DNA from: Bombyx mori
Taxonomy: Eukaryota > Arthropoda > Insecta > Lepidoptera > Bombycidae
Reading direction: 5' to 3'
DNA: 64,000 nt
NCBI RefSeq assembly: GCF_030269925.1
Contig: NC_085117.1
Span: 13,020,731-13,084,730 of the forward strand
The notes beneath the pieces were generated by a model. The model was given only the letters and a program-made list of their open reading frames with translations. It was not told the origin of the DNA and did not search any database. Shown here piece by piece: positions 1-9,679 of this stretch. The position numbers and the translations under genes were made by a program. How positions within the stretch are numbered: the first letter of the stretch is position 1; each line of letters opens with the position of its first letter.

Positions 1-585
1 AAATTAGGAAAATGTGTGAATTTTATTTGTTTTTCGTACTGTCAAGACGAGTAAATCTAATGAAGAAATTCGATACACTTTAAATTTTTAATACAAAAAA
101 GGTAAAAACGCAACGCAAGCCGCGAAAAAAATTTGCAATGTTTAAGGACCTAGTGCAGCGTCTGTGAGAGTAGCACAAATTTGGTTTAAGCGTTTCAATC
201 CGGAATTTTTTATGTTAAAGATGCACATCGCTCTGGGCGCCCTATTACGGATAAAATGGATGCCATTTTTGAAAAAGTGGAGCAAGATCGATATATCAGT
301 AGTTACGACTCAGCTGAAGAAATAGGAATTGACCACAAAACAGTTTTGGCGCATTTGAAGAAAACTGGGTACACAAAAAAGCTCGATATTTGGGTCCCTC
401 ACGAGCTCACTGAAAGGAACCTAATGAACCGTGTACTCATTTATGATTCTATATTACGACGTAATGAAACCTAGTCATTTTTGAAGAAGCTGATAACTGG
501 TGATGAAAAGTGGATCGCTTACAACAATAACGTGTGAAAAAGGTCGTGGTCAAAGGCAGGTCAGGCTTCACAGACTGTGGCGAAT
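1..585 (+). pseudogene. mariner transposase fragment, truncated
   Basis: This is a decayed mariner transposase. Its N-terminal helix-turn-helix region is readable in broken frames from about 90. From 256 to 474 an open stretch carries the family signatures IDHKTVLAHLKK and WVPHELTERNLMNR. Past the stop near 472 the frame continues with a GDEKW motif, which holds the first catalytic Asp, and similarity ends near 585 in AT-rich sequence. The second and third catalytic Asp residues are absent and there are several stops and frameshifts, so it cannot make an active enzyme. The left end lies outside the window or is lost. It is a different mariner lineage from the copy at 1902. Confidence 0.85.
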
Positions 586-1335
586 ATATATTATAATATA
601 ATATATTTAAAATGATAATATGGAGTGAAATGAAATGAGATGATATGGGATGAAATATAATCTGAGTAAAATGGTTGTTATTTAATGAGATTTTTTTCAG
701 TGGACTTTTTTGGAGTTTTTTTCAGTGACAATTAAACCTGAAGAAATACTACATAGACAAAATAAAACAAACCACATAACTTCACTCCTCGCGTTCCCGC
801 CAACAAGACCACCGATATATATCAGTGAACTAATTCACAGGTCAACATGCACAAAAAATAAAACAACGCAAACTCACAAAGTGCTTTTGTTTAGTTGTAC
901 AATATTATAATTATTATTATTGTCTGTAGTGGATATTTTACACAATGAAACACAGGTAATCCTCAATAAATCAGAAAATATAGTAAGCTTTCACAAAATA
1001 TTTTGAATAAATCCTAATTTTGAATCCTAAAAAAAATTAAGGAAATGATTTATGTGGGCTCCGATAACCGCTTAACGCCAAATGGACTAATCGTTTATCC
1101 ATTAACGCAAGAAAAAAATTAAAAGGTAAAAATTTGAAACTGTAATTTTTGGCAAATATAGTTTCTCCATCCATACAGTAAGTAATCCTTACCGGATTGC
1201 TTTAATATTTAGAAATATATGATCTCGTGTCTTCTGACTCCTCTTGTATTTAGTATACCATAATTTAATATGAAAGTGTGATAATAGGTCTTTACCTACG
1301 AAGTTGCCGTTTAACAATATTGGCCGATTGAAACA
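586..1335. other. AT-rich intergenic, no gene seen
   Basis: Simple AT repeats at 590-660 are followed by unremarkable AT-rich sequence. A short phrase, tttttttcagtg, occurs twice near 690-730. I see no coding pattern. Confidence 0.5.
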
Positions 1336-1776
1336 TTTTTTTTTTGTTGCTTAGATGGTTGGACGATCTCACAGCCCACCTGGTGGTAAGTGATTACTGG
1401 AGCCCATAGACATCTGCAACGTAAATGCGCCATCCACCTTGAGATATTAGTTCTAAAGTGTCAGTATAGTTACAACGGCTGCCCCACCCTTCAAACCAAA
1501 ACGCATTACTGCTTCACGGCAGAAATAGGCAGGGCGGTGGTACCTACCCGCGCGGACTCCCAACAAGTCCTACGACCACTAATTACGCAAATTATAATTT
1601 TGCGGGTTTCACGTTTATTACACGATGTTATTCCTTCACCGTGGAATTCAATCGTGAACATTTGTTGAGAACGTATTTCATTAGCAAAATTGGTACCCGC
1701 CTGCGGTATTCGAACACCGGTGCATCGCTTCAACACGAATGCTCCGGACGTCTTATCTTTTAGGCCACGACGACTT
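1336..1776 (-). repeat. tRNA-derived SINE (Bm1-like), near full length
   Basis: The element runs on the minus strand, with its A-rich tail at the left (T-run at 1336) and its tRNA-like head at the right. The head reads GGCCTAAA.GATAAGA (box A-like) and then GTTCGAATACC (box B-like), on the complement of about 1690-1776. The body is the one shared by about a dozen copies in this window. The name Bm1 is from memory. Confidence 0.85.
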
Positions 1777-2070
1777 ACAAAATTTTATATTTGGGCTGGC
1801 AATTCTAAATTCAAACGAATTTTATTTTAAAAACATGGGTATCTATTATCAAATCCTGTCATTTCTTTATTTTTTAGTGTTTTGTTTTCACTACATTACT
1901 AGGCTGCACTAAAAGTATCGGGAATGGAATATTTCCACTGTTCCTGTCATATTAAAATCTTTTTAATTGAAAACTCCTTGGTTTTAAAAATCGAATACCA
2001 TTTATTTATTTAAAAGAAGATTCTCGGTCTTGTCACGAGGTTTTGTCAAACTTGTTTAGTCATTGAGAAA

Positions 2071-2790
2071 ATGGAATTGACTCGAGAAAATTCAAGAGCG
2101 ATGATTTATTATGACTTTCGAAGTGGTTTAACACAAAAACAGTGTGTTGACCGGATGATTTCTGCATTTGGTGATGAAGCCCCATCCAAAACCACAATTT
2201 ATCGCTGGTTTAATGAGTTTCAACGTGGACGTGTCAAGCTCAGTGATGATCCCCGTCAAGGTCGTCCAAAAACTGCAGTCACCCAAGAAAACGTTGATGC
2301 TGTGCGTAAGCTGATTGAGGAAGATCGACATGTGACATACCGCGAAATTCAGGCAACTTTAGACATTGGCATGAGTCAAATACAAATAATCTTGCATGAA
2401 CAATTAGGTGTAAAAAAGTTGTTTTCCCGATGGATACCGCATTCGCCCTGTGAAGAGCAAAAAGCGGCTCGCGTTACTTGGTGCGTCAGAACTCTCGAAA
2501 GATTCCACGCAGGATCCTCAAATGCTGTATACAACATTGTATCAGGTGACGAATCCTGGATATACGCGTACGAACCCGAAACAAAAAACCAGTCACGAGT
2601 TTGGGTGTTCGAAAATGAGTTAAAGCTAACAAAAATTGTTCGTTCACGGAGTGTTGCAAAAAAAATGGTGATCACGTTTGTCTCCAAAACCGGCCATGTT
2701 ACGACTATTCCTCTTGAGGGACAAAGAACGGTTAATGCAGAATGGTATGCTAGCATTTGTTTGCCACAGGTCGTTTCTGAACTCCGTTAA
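2071..2790 (+). pseudogene. mariner transposase, N-terminal and central part
   Basis: The ATG at 2071 opens 239 codons of mariner transposase: the paired-like DNA-binding half (residues about 1-110, with motifs YRWFNEFQRGR and DDPRQGRP), then the catalytic core with the first Asp in SGDESWIY near residue 161. The frame ends exactly where foreign sequence rich in TAAA begins (about 2788). The second Asp (DNASSH, 3463) and third Asp (SPDLSPND, about 3550) lie beyond the insert in shifted frames. About 12 codons expected between the pieces are missing, so the insertion removed target sequence. The gene is not functional. Confidence 0.88.
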
Positions 2791-3461
2791 ATAAATAAAT
2801 AAATAAAAATAAAATTCATTTAATTCAGACCCTCTTGAGTCCATATGTTGTAAGTAGAATAATACTTAGAACTATGTTAGTAAAATTAAAATTAAAATTA
2901 AAATTAGCAATTAAAACATTTAAACATTTAATTCATAAATCTGCGCTGCTTTCAGGCACCTGGTATATGGGTATGTATATGAACCCAGTGTTTCAAAACA
3001 GCACATTCGGGTTTATTACCTATAACCATCAGAATATTATTAGTACTCGCACGAATCCCACGCATCAGTGAGGCCGTTCGTTTGCGGATGATTGATGAAA
3101 AGTCATCCACGTGAGCATCCGCAAACATACCTGATGCGCTACAGTACCGCGGGAGCCCCAACAACATCCTGAAAGCATTATTATATTGCACTCGGAGAGC
3201 ATTGTATGCCCGCCGCGCATATCGAACCCACAGGGTACAGGTATATAAGGACTGGCAAAACGCCTTGAACAAGGTTACCTTAACCTGTGCGGTACAACGG
3301 TAGAACCTGCGGGCCAGCATACTGCAGCGGACAGCCAACGCTCTCCGTTCCCTTTCAATATCTGCATCATCTTTAAGGTGCTCAGTTACAATATGGCCAA
3401 GGTATTTGAACTCAGTAACCCTCTTCAGTGGAGTACCTCCGAGCGAGTAAAGAGAACTCAC
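2788..3461 (-). mobile_element. non-LTR retrotransposon 3' fragment inside mariner
   Basis: A 171-codon minus-strand frame (3467-2952) begins near the mariner junction and has the look of the region after the reverse transcriptase core of a non-LTR element: EFKYLGHIVTEHLKDDADIERERR, then an ARRF / LFKAFCQSLYTCTLWVRYARR stretch. The AT-rich 3' part ends at 2788-2812 in a TAAA-type tail. It is 5' truncated. I cannot assign the clade with certainty. Confidence 0.75.
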
Positions 3462-3760
3462 AGACAATGCGAGTTCTCACACCGCGCACAGAACAAAAGA
3501 GTTTTTAGAGCAAGAAAACAGAATTATTAGACCATCCGCCGTACAGCCCCGACCTAAGCCCTAATGATTTCTATACTTTCCCTAAAATAAAGAATAAATT
3601 GCGTGGACAGAGATTTTCATCACCTGAAGAAGCTGTGGACGCCTACAAAACGGCCATTTTGGAAACCCCAACTTCCGAATGGAATGGTTGCTTCAATGAT
3701 TGGTTCCATCGTATGGAAAAATGTGTTAAATTTCGCGGAGAATACTTCGAAAAGCAATAA
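3462..3760 (+). pseudogene. mariner transposase, C-terminal part
   Basis: It resumes the transposase with DNASSHTA (second catalytic Asp at 3463-3465). After about 40 bases there is a one-base frame change, and the other frame gives HPPYSPDLSPNDFY, KNKLRGQRF and a C-terminal GEYFEKQ followed by a stop near 3758. These are the usual mariner D,D34D catalytic and C-terminal signatures. Confidence 0.85.
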
Positions 3761-3821
3761 ATACATTTTTAAATAGTAATGTTGTGTCACTTCGTTAATT
3801 CCCGAAATTTTCAGTGCCGCC

Positions 3822-4400
3822 CTCGTAGTATCTGATTCAACAATATGGACACGATAATGGTATTATATGTTATTCGAATCCGTCTCTCTGTAGTAATGCG
3901 GCATAAACGGCTTAAAACACTAATGACGTGCACTAACTACAAACGAACGCTACTCGATATAGGATTGACTGACATGGAAATGTTAATCTACAAAATGAAC
4001 CCCGTGGTAGCTCGAAAACTAAAATCCACAATGACGAATTAAAGGTGAAAATGAGAACTCACAATATTCGATCTACCGCTTAGCTAGCAGCAGCTTTCAA
4101 CGTTAAACAATCAAAACAACGTTTTATGAACAGATATGAGTAGAAGGACTATTTTGATAATATCCTGAAAAGCACCCCACGCTTTTTTTTACAATAAAAT
4201 TATTTTTCTTACACTATTTTTAATTCAAATTGATTAAAAATTATTTTCTATTTTTAGTTGGATTTTCTACAAAAGCGTATTTTGTTAGTTTTTTTAAACT
4301 ATTATTTATCACACGATGTTAAATTGGGATCCAGAGAGATGGCTATGCTTCATTTATTTTATATATAGCCAGTCTATATATAGTATATGACCTATAAGCG
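3822..4400. other. intergenic, no gene seen
   Basis: AT-rich sequence. A 65-codon open frame at 3845-4042 has no recognisable domain, signal peptide or promoter and I treat it as chance. Confidence 0.5.
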
Positions 4401-4404
4401 ATTT

Positions 4405-4604
4405 TTCCATACCTATGCTGGAAGCCTCGACGAGCTAGGCAAGCTTCACCGAGGGAGTAGGTGAGCTCACGGGGCTCTAACTTGACGAATTTGCTAGCAC
4501 TAGCCCCAGAAAGAGCAGTGTTTCGTAGAATCTACCACCGAATCAGAAACGCGACCCACTGAGAAAATCTGGCGAGAAACTCAGTGGGTTGTGTCTGAGG
4601 GTGC
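4405..4604 (+). repeat. dispersed repeat B copy (GATCCGGCGAGAAACTCAGT family)
   Basis: One of at least six copies in the window of a repeat with the phrases GAGCTCACGGGGCT, AGAGCAGTG, AATCTACCACCG and GCGAGAAACTCAGTGGG. The others lie at 6290, 25095 (-), 48440, 53245 and 60030. It is probably a silkworm SINE or a LINE 3' end; I do not assign a name. Confidence 0.7.
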
Positions 4605-5007
4605 GAATTTATAAGGTACCACACAAAAGCATTTTTTGTGTCTATTGAAGTTTGGAAACTAAACTTACTCGTGACCGATAATTTTAACAGTAAACAATCT
4701 ACAATTCTATTAAGCTTTTCGATTAAGTATTTCTTCTACTTTAATCTATTTTCTTGTCCTGCCCATTCTCATTTTGACTTCTTTCTATTCATGTTAATAT
4801 CGTATAACATAAACATACACCGTAAACTTGTCTGCCAAACTATGCAAACAAAAAATTACTTGATTGCAATTATAACTCCTTGCTACCCGAGGATATATAA
4901 TACCAGCAAAAAATGGTATACGCCCAATGTTCATTTTATAATTTTTTCCAACCTAAGCTCAGTTTAGTATTTGCGGAAGCCCACGGGCAAAACTAAACTC
5001 TCATTAA
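4605..5007. other. intergenic upstream of the 5176 gene
   Basis: AT-rich. The 109-codon frame at 4638-4967 has no recognisable features. Confidence 0.4.
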
Positions 5008-5037
5008 GATATTCAACGTACGCCGTACGTAAATATC
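5008..5037. promoter_or_regulatory. imperfect 30-bp palindrome upstream of cuticle gene
   Basis: The core ACGTACGCCGTACGT (5016-5030) is palindromic except at its centre. It is flanked by GATATT and AATATC, so symmetry extends to about 30 bp with a one-base offset. It lies about 70 bp before the TATA box at 5108. Its role is unknown. Confidence 0.3.
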
Positions 5038-5107
5038 AGCGCGTAATCTGAAGGCCGTTTCATAACATTTGCTCAGAAGACCGTGAACACAACCAGCGTT
5101 ATACGAC

Positions 5108-5174
5108 TATATAAACATCAGTCAACACGGATTCTGCATCAGTTTCTCAAAGCCAGTAGATCAACACAGACCAC
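5108..5174 (+). promoter_or_regulatory. core promoter and leader motif of the 5176 gene
   Basis: TATATAAA lies at 5108-5115. The initiator-like GCATCAGTTT has its TCAGT at 5139-5143. The cluster-wide leader motif AACACAGACCAC lies at 5163-5174, immediately before the ATG. The predicted 5' UTR is about 35 nt. Confidence 0.75.
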
Positions 5175-5175
5175 A

Positions 5176-5688
5176 ATGAACAAGCTGGTGGTGTTGTTTT
5201 CAATTTTCGCGGCCGCCGTCGCCAAGCCCAGTGTGGTGGCTCCTTTGGCCTACAGCGCTATCGTGCCTGGAGTTAGTTCGCTGTCCCAGTACAGCACCAG
5301 TGTGGTCCATGGATCGCCTCTGGTAGCTCCTGCTGTGTACAACGCTGCACTCATCGCTCCCGGTGTGGTTCCTGCAGTCGCCGCCCTCTCTCAAGCCCCG
5401 CACTCTCCTGCTGTCGTCTTGGATGCTGTTAACGGTGTCCCCCTCGACACTCCTGAGGTCGTCGCTGCCCGCGCCGCTCACTTCCAGGCAAAAGCTCTGT
5501 CTGGCTACCACCACCTCCGCAAGCGGTCTGTTGTCGCTCCCGTGGCCTACAGCTCTGTCGTCTCTCCCCTCGCCTACTCTTCCCCTGTAGTCTCCGCCTA
5601 TTCAGCTCCCTTTGTATCGGCATATTCTACTCCTGTAGTTTCTCCTTTTTCCCTATACCCTAAAGCCCTTAGCGTCCACCCATGGTAA
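5176..5688 (+). CDS. cuticular protein, PLDT-module type, copy 1
   Basis: A predicted secreted structural protein of the exoskeleton, 170 residues. Residues 1-16 form a signal peptide (MNKLVVLFSIFAAAVA). Next come Ala/Val/Pro/Ser/Tyr-rich repeats, then the PLDT module at about 75-108 (PHSPAVVLD..NGVPLDTPEV, then an ARAAHFQAKAL helix). A dibasic LRKR-S site lies at 115-118, followed by a Tyr/Ser/Pro/Val-rich tail ending in Trp. I chose the ATG at 5176 rather than the in-frame one at 5083 because it opens the signal peptide and lies just after the leader motif; 5083 lies upstream of the TATA box. No intron is apparent. AATAAA signals are at 5734 and 5745. The paralogue at 8120 is about 95% identical in the CDS while the flanks differ. 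Function is inferred from composition and modules, not from a chitin-binding RR domain, which is absent. Confidence 0.85.
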   Translation: MNKLVVLFSIFAAAVAKPSVVAPLAYSAIVPGVSSLSQYSTSVVHGSPLVAPAVYNAALIAPGVVPAVAALSQAPHSPAVVLDAVNGVPLDTPEVVAARAAHFQAKALSGYHHLRKRSVVAPVAYSSVVSPLAYSSPVVSAYSAPFVSAYSTPVVSPFSLYPKALSVHPW

Positions 5689-5754
5689 AAAGCTCTTAAT
5701 ATATTTAAAAGTAAATCATGTGGATTCACTGCCAATAAATGATCAATAAATGTA

Positions 5755-6044
5755 TATGTTGTTTTTTATATATTTTTACCACACTGATTATGAAATTGGT
5801 TCATGCATGTAAATCAAAAGCCTTTTTTATGTTATTTGGTAAACACCCATATTATCCTATTAGGCAGGAAAATTTATGGCTCGCTTGATGATCAGTGTAG
5901 TCGTAAGTATGTATGGTTTGTATTGTATAAAAATTATACTCCTCTACTTATCTCTATGAAGTTTCTAAGCAAAACATTATCTATATCAAGTGGTTGGACT
6001 TAAAGAATCAGACGCCTGGTGTACGCGAACCTCTCTCTCTCTTC
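5755..6044. other. intergenic, nothing seen
   Basis: Sequence after the poly(A) signals of the gene ending at 5688. The open frame at 5803-6003 shows no recognisable feature. Confidence 0.4.
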
Positions 6045-6285
6045 AATCGGTCCCTCATTGCTAAGGATCGTGACTCCGTTTGATTCCGTCAACTAGCTAG
6101 TCTTCATCGATCCCGTTCTGTAGTTTGGTGGAGTGCGTCGCTGACAGGTATTTTTAGTTCCTCCGCTATTTGGTTCGACCATCGTTTGGGACCTCTACCT
6201 CTAGGCCTTTTCCCCTCGATTTTACAGGTCACAAAGTGTTCCAAATTGCTGGTATCCCTGCATATCAAACAATGCTAATTTCCTT
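6045..6285 (-). mobile_element. non-LTR retrotransposon RT C-terminal fragment
   Basis: The complement reads, in broken frames, LEHFVTCKIEGKRPRGRGPKRW and then a WSNQIAEEL stretch. This resembles the C-terminal tail after the reverse transcriptase of RTE-like non-LTR elements. It is only a relic. Confidence 0.55.
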
Positions 6286-6289
6286 ACCT

Positions 6290-6520
6290 AATCGTCGGTA
6301 GCCGTCGGGCTATTCCAGCTACGCCCGGTTTGGTAGGTGGGCTCACCTGGCAGGGATTGCTGACACTGGTCCTAGTAAGAGCAGTGCTTCGCTAAATTTA
6401 TCACCGAAATGGAATAACGCCCCACTAAGAAGATCTAACGAGAAACTTACTGGGTTGTATCTTTGGGCTAGTTTGTATATTGAATCGACGAGTTCCACGA
6501 GAATGGTGACCGGTGCCGAT
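6290..6520 (+). repeat. dispersed repeat B copy, diverged
   Basis: A diverged copy of repeat B with AAGAGCAGTGCTTCG, AAGATCTAACGAGAAACTTA and, at its end, GAGAATGGTGACCGGTGC. Confidence 0.65.
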
Positions 6521-6544
6521 GCTATTATGCCCGTCTTCAAACCC

Positions 6545-7620
6545 CGCAAGAAATTATGTTTCTAGAGAAATATGTTTCCAGAGAATTTCTAGAGAAATAT
6601 GTTCACGCGAGAGACTTTTATCGTGAAATATTCTTGAATTAAAAAAAAAATATAGCAAAATTTATGAGTTTGCCTATTTAGGTAAGAAATGTAAATGTAT
6701 TTACATAATACATATAAATATATAAATACACATAAAATTTAAAAAAAAACTCGTGGAAAAGCTTATTGTATACCTGCGTATATATCACACTCCTACATAT
6801 TGCTACCACGAAGCAATCACACGTTTTTTTCTATTTGAAATGCGTGAAACCTAAAATTAGTACATTTTATAAAGTCTATTTGTCCTTTAATTTATAAATC
6901 ATACGATCTTACGACGTTCTTTTCTGCGTCATCCTTGGTTGACTCATAGAGAGAGAATTTCTTAGACATTAAGTCCGCCGATATACATTAATGAGCATAA
7001 AGTGTAAAATAAATAGATAAAAACAAAAATACACAATTCAAATGATACATTGGTGTCATGTCTCAAAGCGGTTACCTCTTAACAACAGGTAGGCCGTGAG
7101 CTTGTTCACAAGCTGTAAAAAAGCCTGCAAGCCTTAAAATATGTCCACTATCAATAAGGATATAATTTGCGTCCCGTGTAACTAAAAACTTTTGGGGCTA
7201 ACTTCCTCACAATTTTTATTTAAAGCTGTTTATTCGCTGTTTAATTAGCCTGGCATGAGCATGCCATTATTTTAACAGTAACTATAGAAGCCCATAGCTT
7301 ACACAATAAATGGTGCATCTCGTCATGATATAGCTATATTTATGGAACCTACCCGGCGAACTCTCAATATCAGTAGTTTCTCTGTTTCTGCTAGAAACAC
7401 TCAAAAACTAGTAAATCCATTTCGATTTTTAAACATTAAGCTGAAGAATGAATGAAATGAGTAATAATGTAATAACAATAATAGTAATAATGAAATCAAA
7501 TGATCGCGTCACTTCTACGATAGATAAATATTAAAGATCCGTCTCCTTTATTTAACGAACAAGTACCAAATTCACTTACTTCTCTTTGCGTGTGTGAAAC
7601 AAAATGTACCTTGAAACATA
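6545..7620. other. intergenic, AT-rich
   Basis: No coding pattern. A short duplication, AGAGAAATATGTT, occurs twice at about 6560-6605. At 7065-7115 there is a decayed fragment resembling the 3' end of the Bm1-like SINE (ACCTCTTAACAACAGG, then GTGAGCTTGTTCAC). Confidence 0.45.
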
Positions 7621-7621
7621 A

Positions 7622-7750
7622 AGTTCTAAGGTCTCAGTTTCAATAGTACAACGGCCCCATCCTTCAAACCGAAAGACATTACTGCTTGCGGAAAGAGGCC
7701 GGGTGGTGGTACCTACACGTGCGGACTCACACGATGTCCTACCACCAGTT
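7622..7750 (-). repeat. Bm1-like SINE fragment
   Basis: The central part only, with GTTCTAAGGTCTCAGT, CATTACTGCTT and CCTACCACCAGT as in the longer copies. It is in minus orientation. Confidence 0.7.
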
Positions 7751-8047
7751 TAAATTTTAATATTCTCAGTATAAACTTAGTATATTGTATGCGCACTGAT
7801 TGAAATAATTAAAGTTAAACAAATAACTAATCTAAGCCCAACAAAATGTCACGGTACACCAGATCATATTGGCCATGTTATTCAAACACATTGATCGATT
7901 TAACGGAAGCTCTTTAACAATAGCAAAAAAATTGTCGTGCAACAAGTTTCAGTGTCCACGACAGCTAAATGTCAGAGCCTAGTCGAAGATCTGAAGGTTT
8001 TGTTCGTTTGCTTTATGAATATTTCAAATTAAACAACACTGACTTAG

Positions 8048-8117
8048 TATATAAGCAATAGTCACTTCGAATCAGGTATCAGTTTCTTGTATTCTCTTGA
8101 TCATCAGACACAGACCA
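8048..8117 (+). promoter_or_regulatory. core promoter and leader motif of the 8120 gene
   Basis: TATATAAG at 8048-8055, TATCAGTTTC with TCAGT at 8079-8083, and leader motif ACACAGACCA at 8108-8117. The spacing matches the paralogue at 5176 even though the surrounding sequence has diverged. Confidence 0.75.
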
Positions 8118-8119
8118 AA

Positions 8120-8632
8120 ATGAACAAATTGGTGGTGTTGTTTTCAATCTTCGCGGCCGCCGTCGCCAAGCCAAGCTTGGTGGCTCCTTTGGCCTACAGC
8201 GCTGTCGTGCCTGGAGTTAGTTCGCTGTCCCAGTACAGCACCAGTGTGGTCCACGGATCGCCTCTGGTAGCTCCTGCTTTGTACAACGCTGCACTCGTCG
8301 CTCCCGGTGTGGTTCCTGCAGTCGCCGCCCTCTCTCAAGCCCCGCACTCTCCTGCTGTCGTCCTGGATGCTGTTAACGGTGTCCCTCTCGACACTCCTGA
8401 GGTCGTCGCTGCCCGCGCCGCTCACTTCCAGGCAAAAGCTTTGTCTGGCTACCACCACCTCCGCAAGCGGTCTGTCGTCGCTCCCGTGGCCTACAGCTCC
8501 GTCGTCTCTCCCGTCGCCTACCCTTCGCCTGTAGTCTCCGCCTATTCAGCTCCCTTTGTATCGGCATATTCTACTCCTGTAGTTTCTCCTCTTTCTCTAT
8601 ACCCCAAAACCGTTGGCCTCCGAGCATGGTGA
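8120..8632 (+). CDS. cuticular protein, PLDT-module type, copy 2
   Basis: A tandem paralogue of the gene at 5176, also 170 residues, with the same layout: signal peptide 1-16, Ala/Val/Pro body, PLDT module at about 75-108, LRKR-S at 115-118, and a Tyr/Ser/Pro tail. Most differences are silent or conservative (for example Val to Leu near residues 20 and 54). The extreme C-terminus is the exception, where SVHPW becomes GLRAW; only the terminal Trp and stop position are kept. AATAAA is at 8693-8698. The ATG at 8120 opens the signal peptide; the upstream in-frame ATG at 8087 lies in the predicted 5' UTR. Probably a structural protein of the cuticle, co-regulated with copy 1. Confidence 0.85.
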   Translation: MNKLVVLFSIFAAAVAKPSLVAPLAYSAVVPGVSSLSQYSTSVVHGSPLVAPALYNAALVAPGVVPAVAALSQAPHSPAVVLDAVNGVPLDTPEVVAARAAHFQAKALSGYHHLRKRSVVAPVAYSSVVSPVAYPSPVVSAYSAPFVSAYSTPVVSPLSLYPKTVGLRAW

Positions 8633-8700
8633 TTACCTCATAGAAAATGAACTGATTTAAAACGACTACTGTATTACTGTGAAACACTGCCGAATAAATT

Positions 8701-8975
8701 CTGTATTATTTTGGAAACTTCTCATTTATCATTATCGTTCCACTTACTAACCTTTTAAAATAAGTCTTGCTTTTTAACTTAACTCATTTGTATGTACAAT
8801 ACAAAAGTAAACTCACTTGTATTCAAAGAGTAATCTCACGAGTAATCTTTGACATTTATCGGTTACATTATATGCTATTTGGAGTAAATGTGTAAAGACT
8901 GGTCGTTAATACAAAATTGTAGATTCTTAATAATACGTTTGTATAATACATTAGGGAAAGACCTTCCACTGAGCG
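8701..8975. other. intergenic, nothing seen
   Basis: AT-rich sequence without gene-like features. Confidence 0.4.
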
Positions 8976-8977
8976 GT

Positions 8978-9085
8978 TCATCATCATCATCATCATCAGC
9001 CCACAGTCGTCCACAGCTGGACATAAGCCTCTCCTAATCTACACCACTGAGCCCGAACTTTGGCCCTCCTCATCCAACTGAGCGG
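8978..9085 (-). repeat. RTE-like LINE 3' end fragment
   Basis: The run of ATC triplets near 8980-8997, followed by CAGCCCACAGTCGTCCAC and CTGGACATAAGCCTCTCC, matches the 3' end of the element seen at 62030 and 42858. It is a short, 5' truncated copy in minus orientation. Confidence 0.6.
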
Positions 9086-9089
9086 GTGT

Positions 9090-9670
9090 TTTTACTCACT
9101 GGACCGACAATCCGAATGTTGTAATTCGGAAACTATTCGTATCATACATTCAAGCTTGGTTTGAAAATTTCGTTAGCACGACTCAAGCTTTAGTCAATAT
9201 CTTCTATCCTATCATACACCGTCATTCACCGCCGTTCATGCTAGGGTATATCCAAGCTGTTTCCTACGTTACTACCTAACTTACACACTTGGGTACTGGT
9301 GGTACGGTATATTGTGGAAACCCATAACTTTGATCAACCATCTGCCATGTTTCTGGCATAATGATATGGGTTATAATGATAGGCTCTTATTCTTCGACAA
9401 GACAGCAAGATTATTTAATAGCTCTTTATAAGTATTTACGTTTTGATGTTGTAAAATCAAACACTGTAATAGACAAATTCAAATTTTAATATAAAAAAAT
9501 GAAACAGTTGTAGCAATCAATCGAAGACTCGGCGCGAACGTTGTACATGCGTTGGTCTTGAATAATACAATGTATATTCAAATTAAATTTTAATTATTAT
9601 ACGATCTCTCAAAATACTGTTAACAAACTAAATTGATTTTTATAGCGTATTATACAAAAACATTACTCTA
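9090..9670. other. intergenic, nothing seen
   Basis: No reading frame, promoter or repeat I can name. It includes the 3' flank of the gene at 9680; I see no canonical AATAAA close to its stop. Confidence 0.4.
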
Positions 9671-9679
9671 GTGGTGTCC

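Larger units (their letters stand above)
1902..3821 (+). mobile_element. mariner element (cecropia type) split by a LINE
   Basis: The left terminal inverted repeat starts GGCTGCACTAAAAG after a TA at 1900-1901. The right end at about 3799-3821 reads, in complement, GGCGGCACTGAAAATTTCGGG, which is an imperfect match. Between them lies one transposase gene in two pieces, 2071-2787 and 3462-3760, separated by a minus-strand LINE fragment. Subtracting the roughly 674-bp insert leaves about 1.25 kb, close to a normal mariner. The right TA duplication is not clear, so the end is mutated. Confidence 0.85.

Noticed and set aside
4638..4967. 109-codon plus-strand ORF
   Set aside because: AT-rich, Phe/Ile/Tyr/Asn-heavy translation, no domain and no promoter; typical of chance frames.
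5200..5623. Antisense and alternate-frame ORFs in the 5176 and 8120 genes
   Set aside because: They appear in both paralogues only because the CDSs are nearly identical; composition is that of a shadow frame.
5725..5760. Second gene start after the 5176 gene
   Set aside because: Only poly(A) signals and AT-rich sequence are present.
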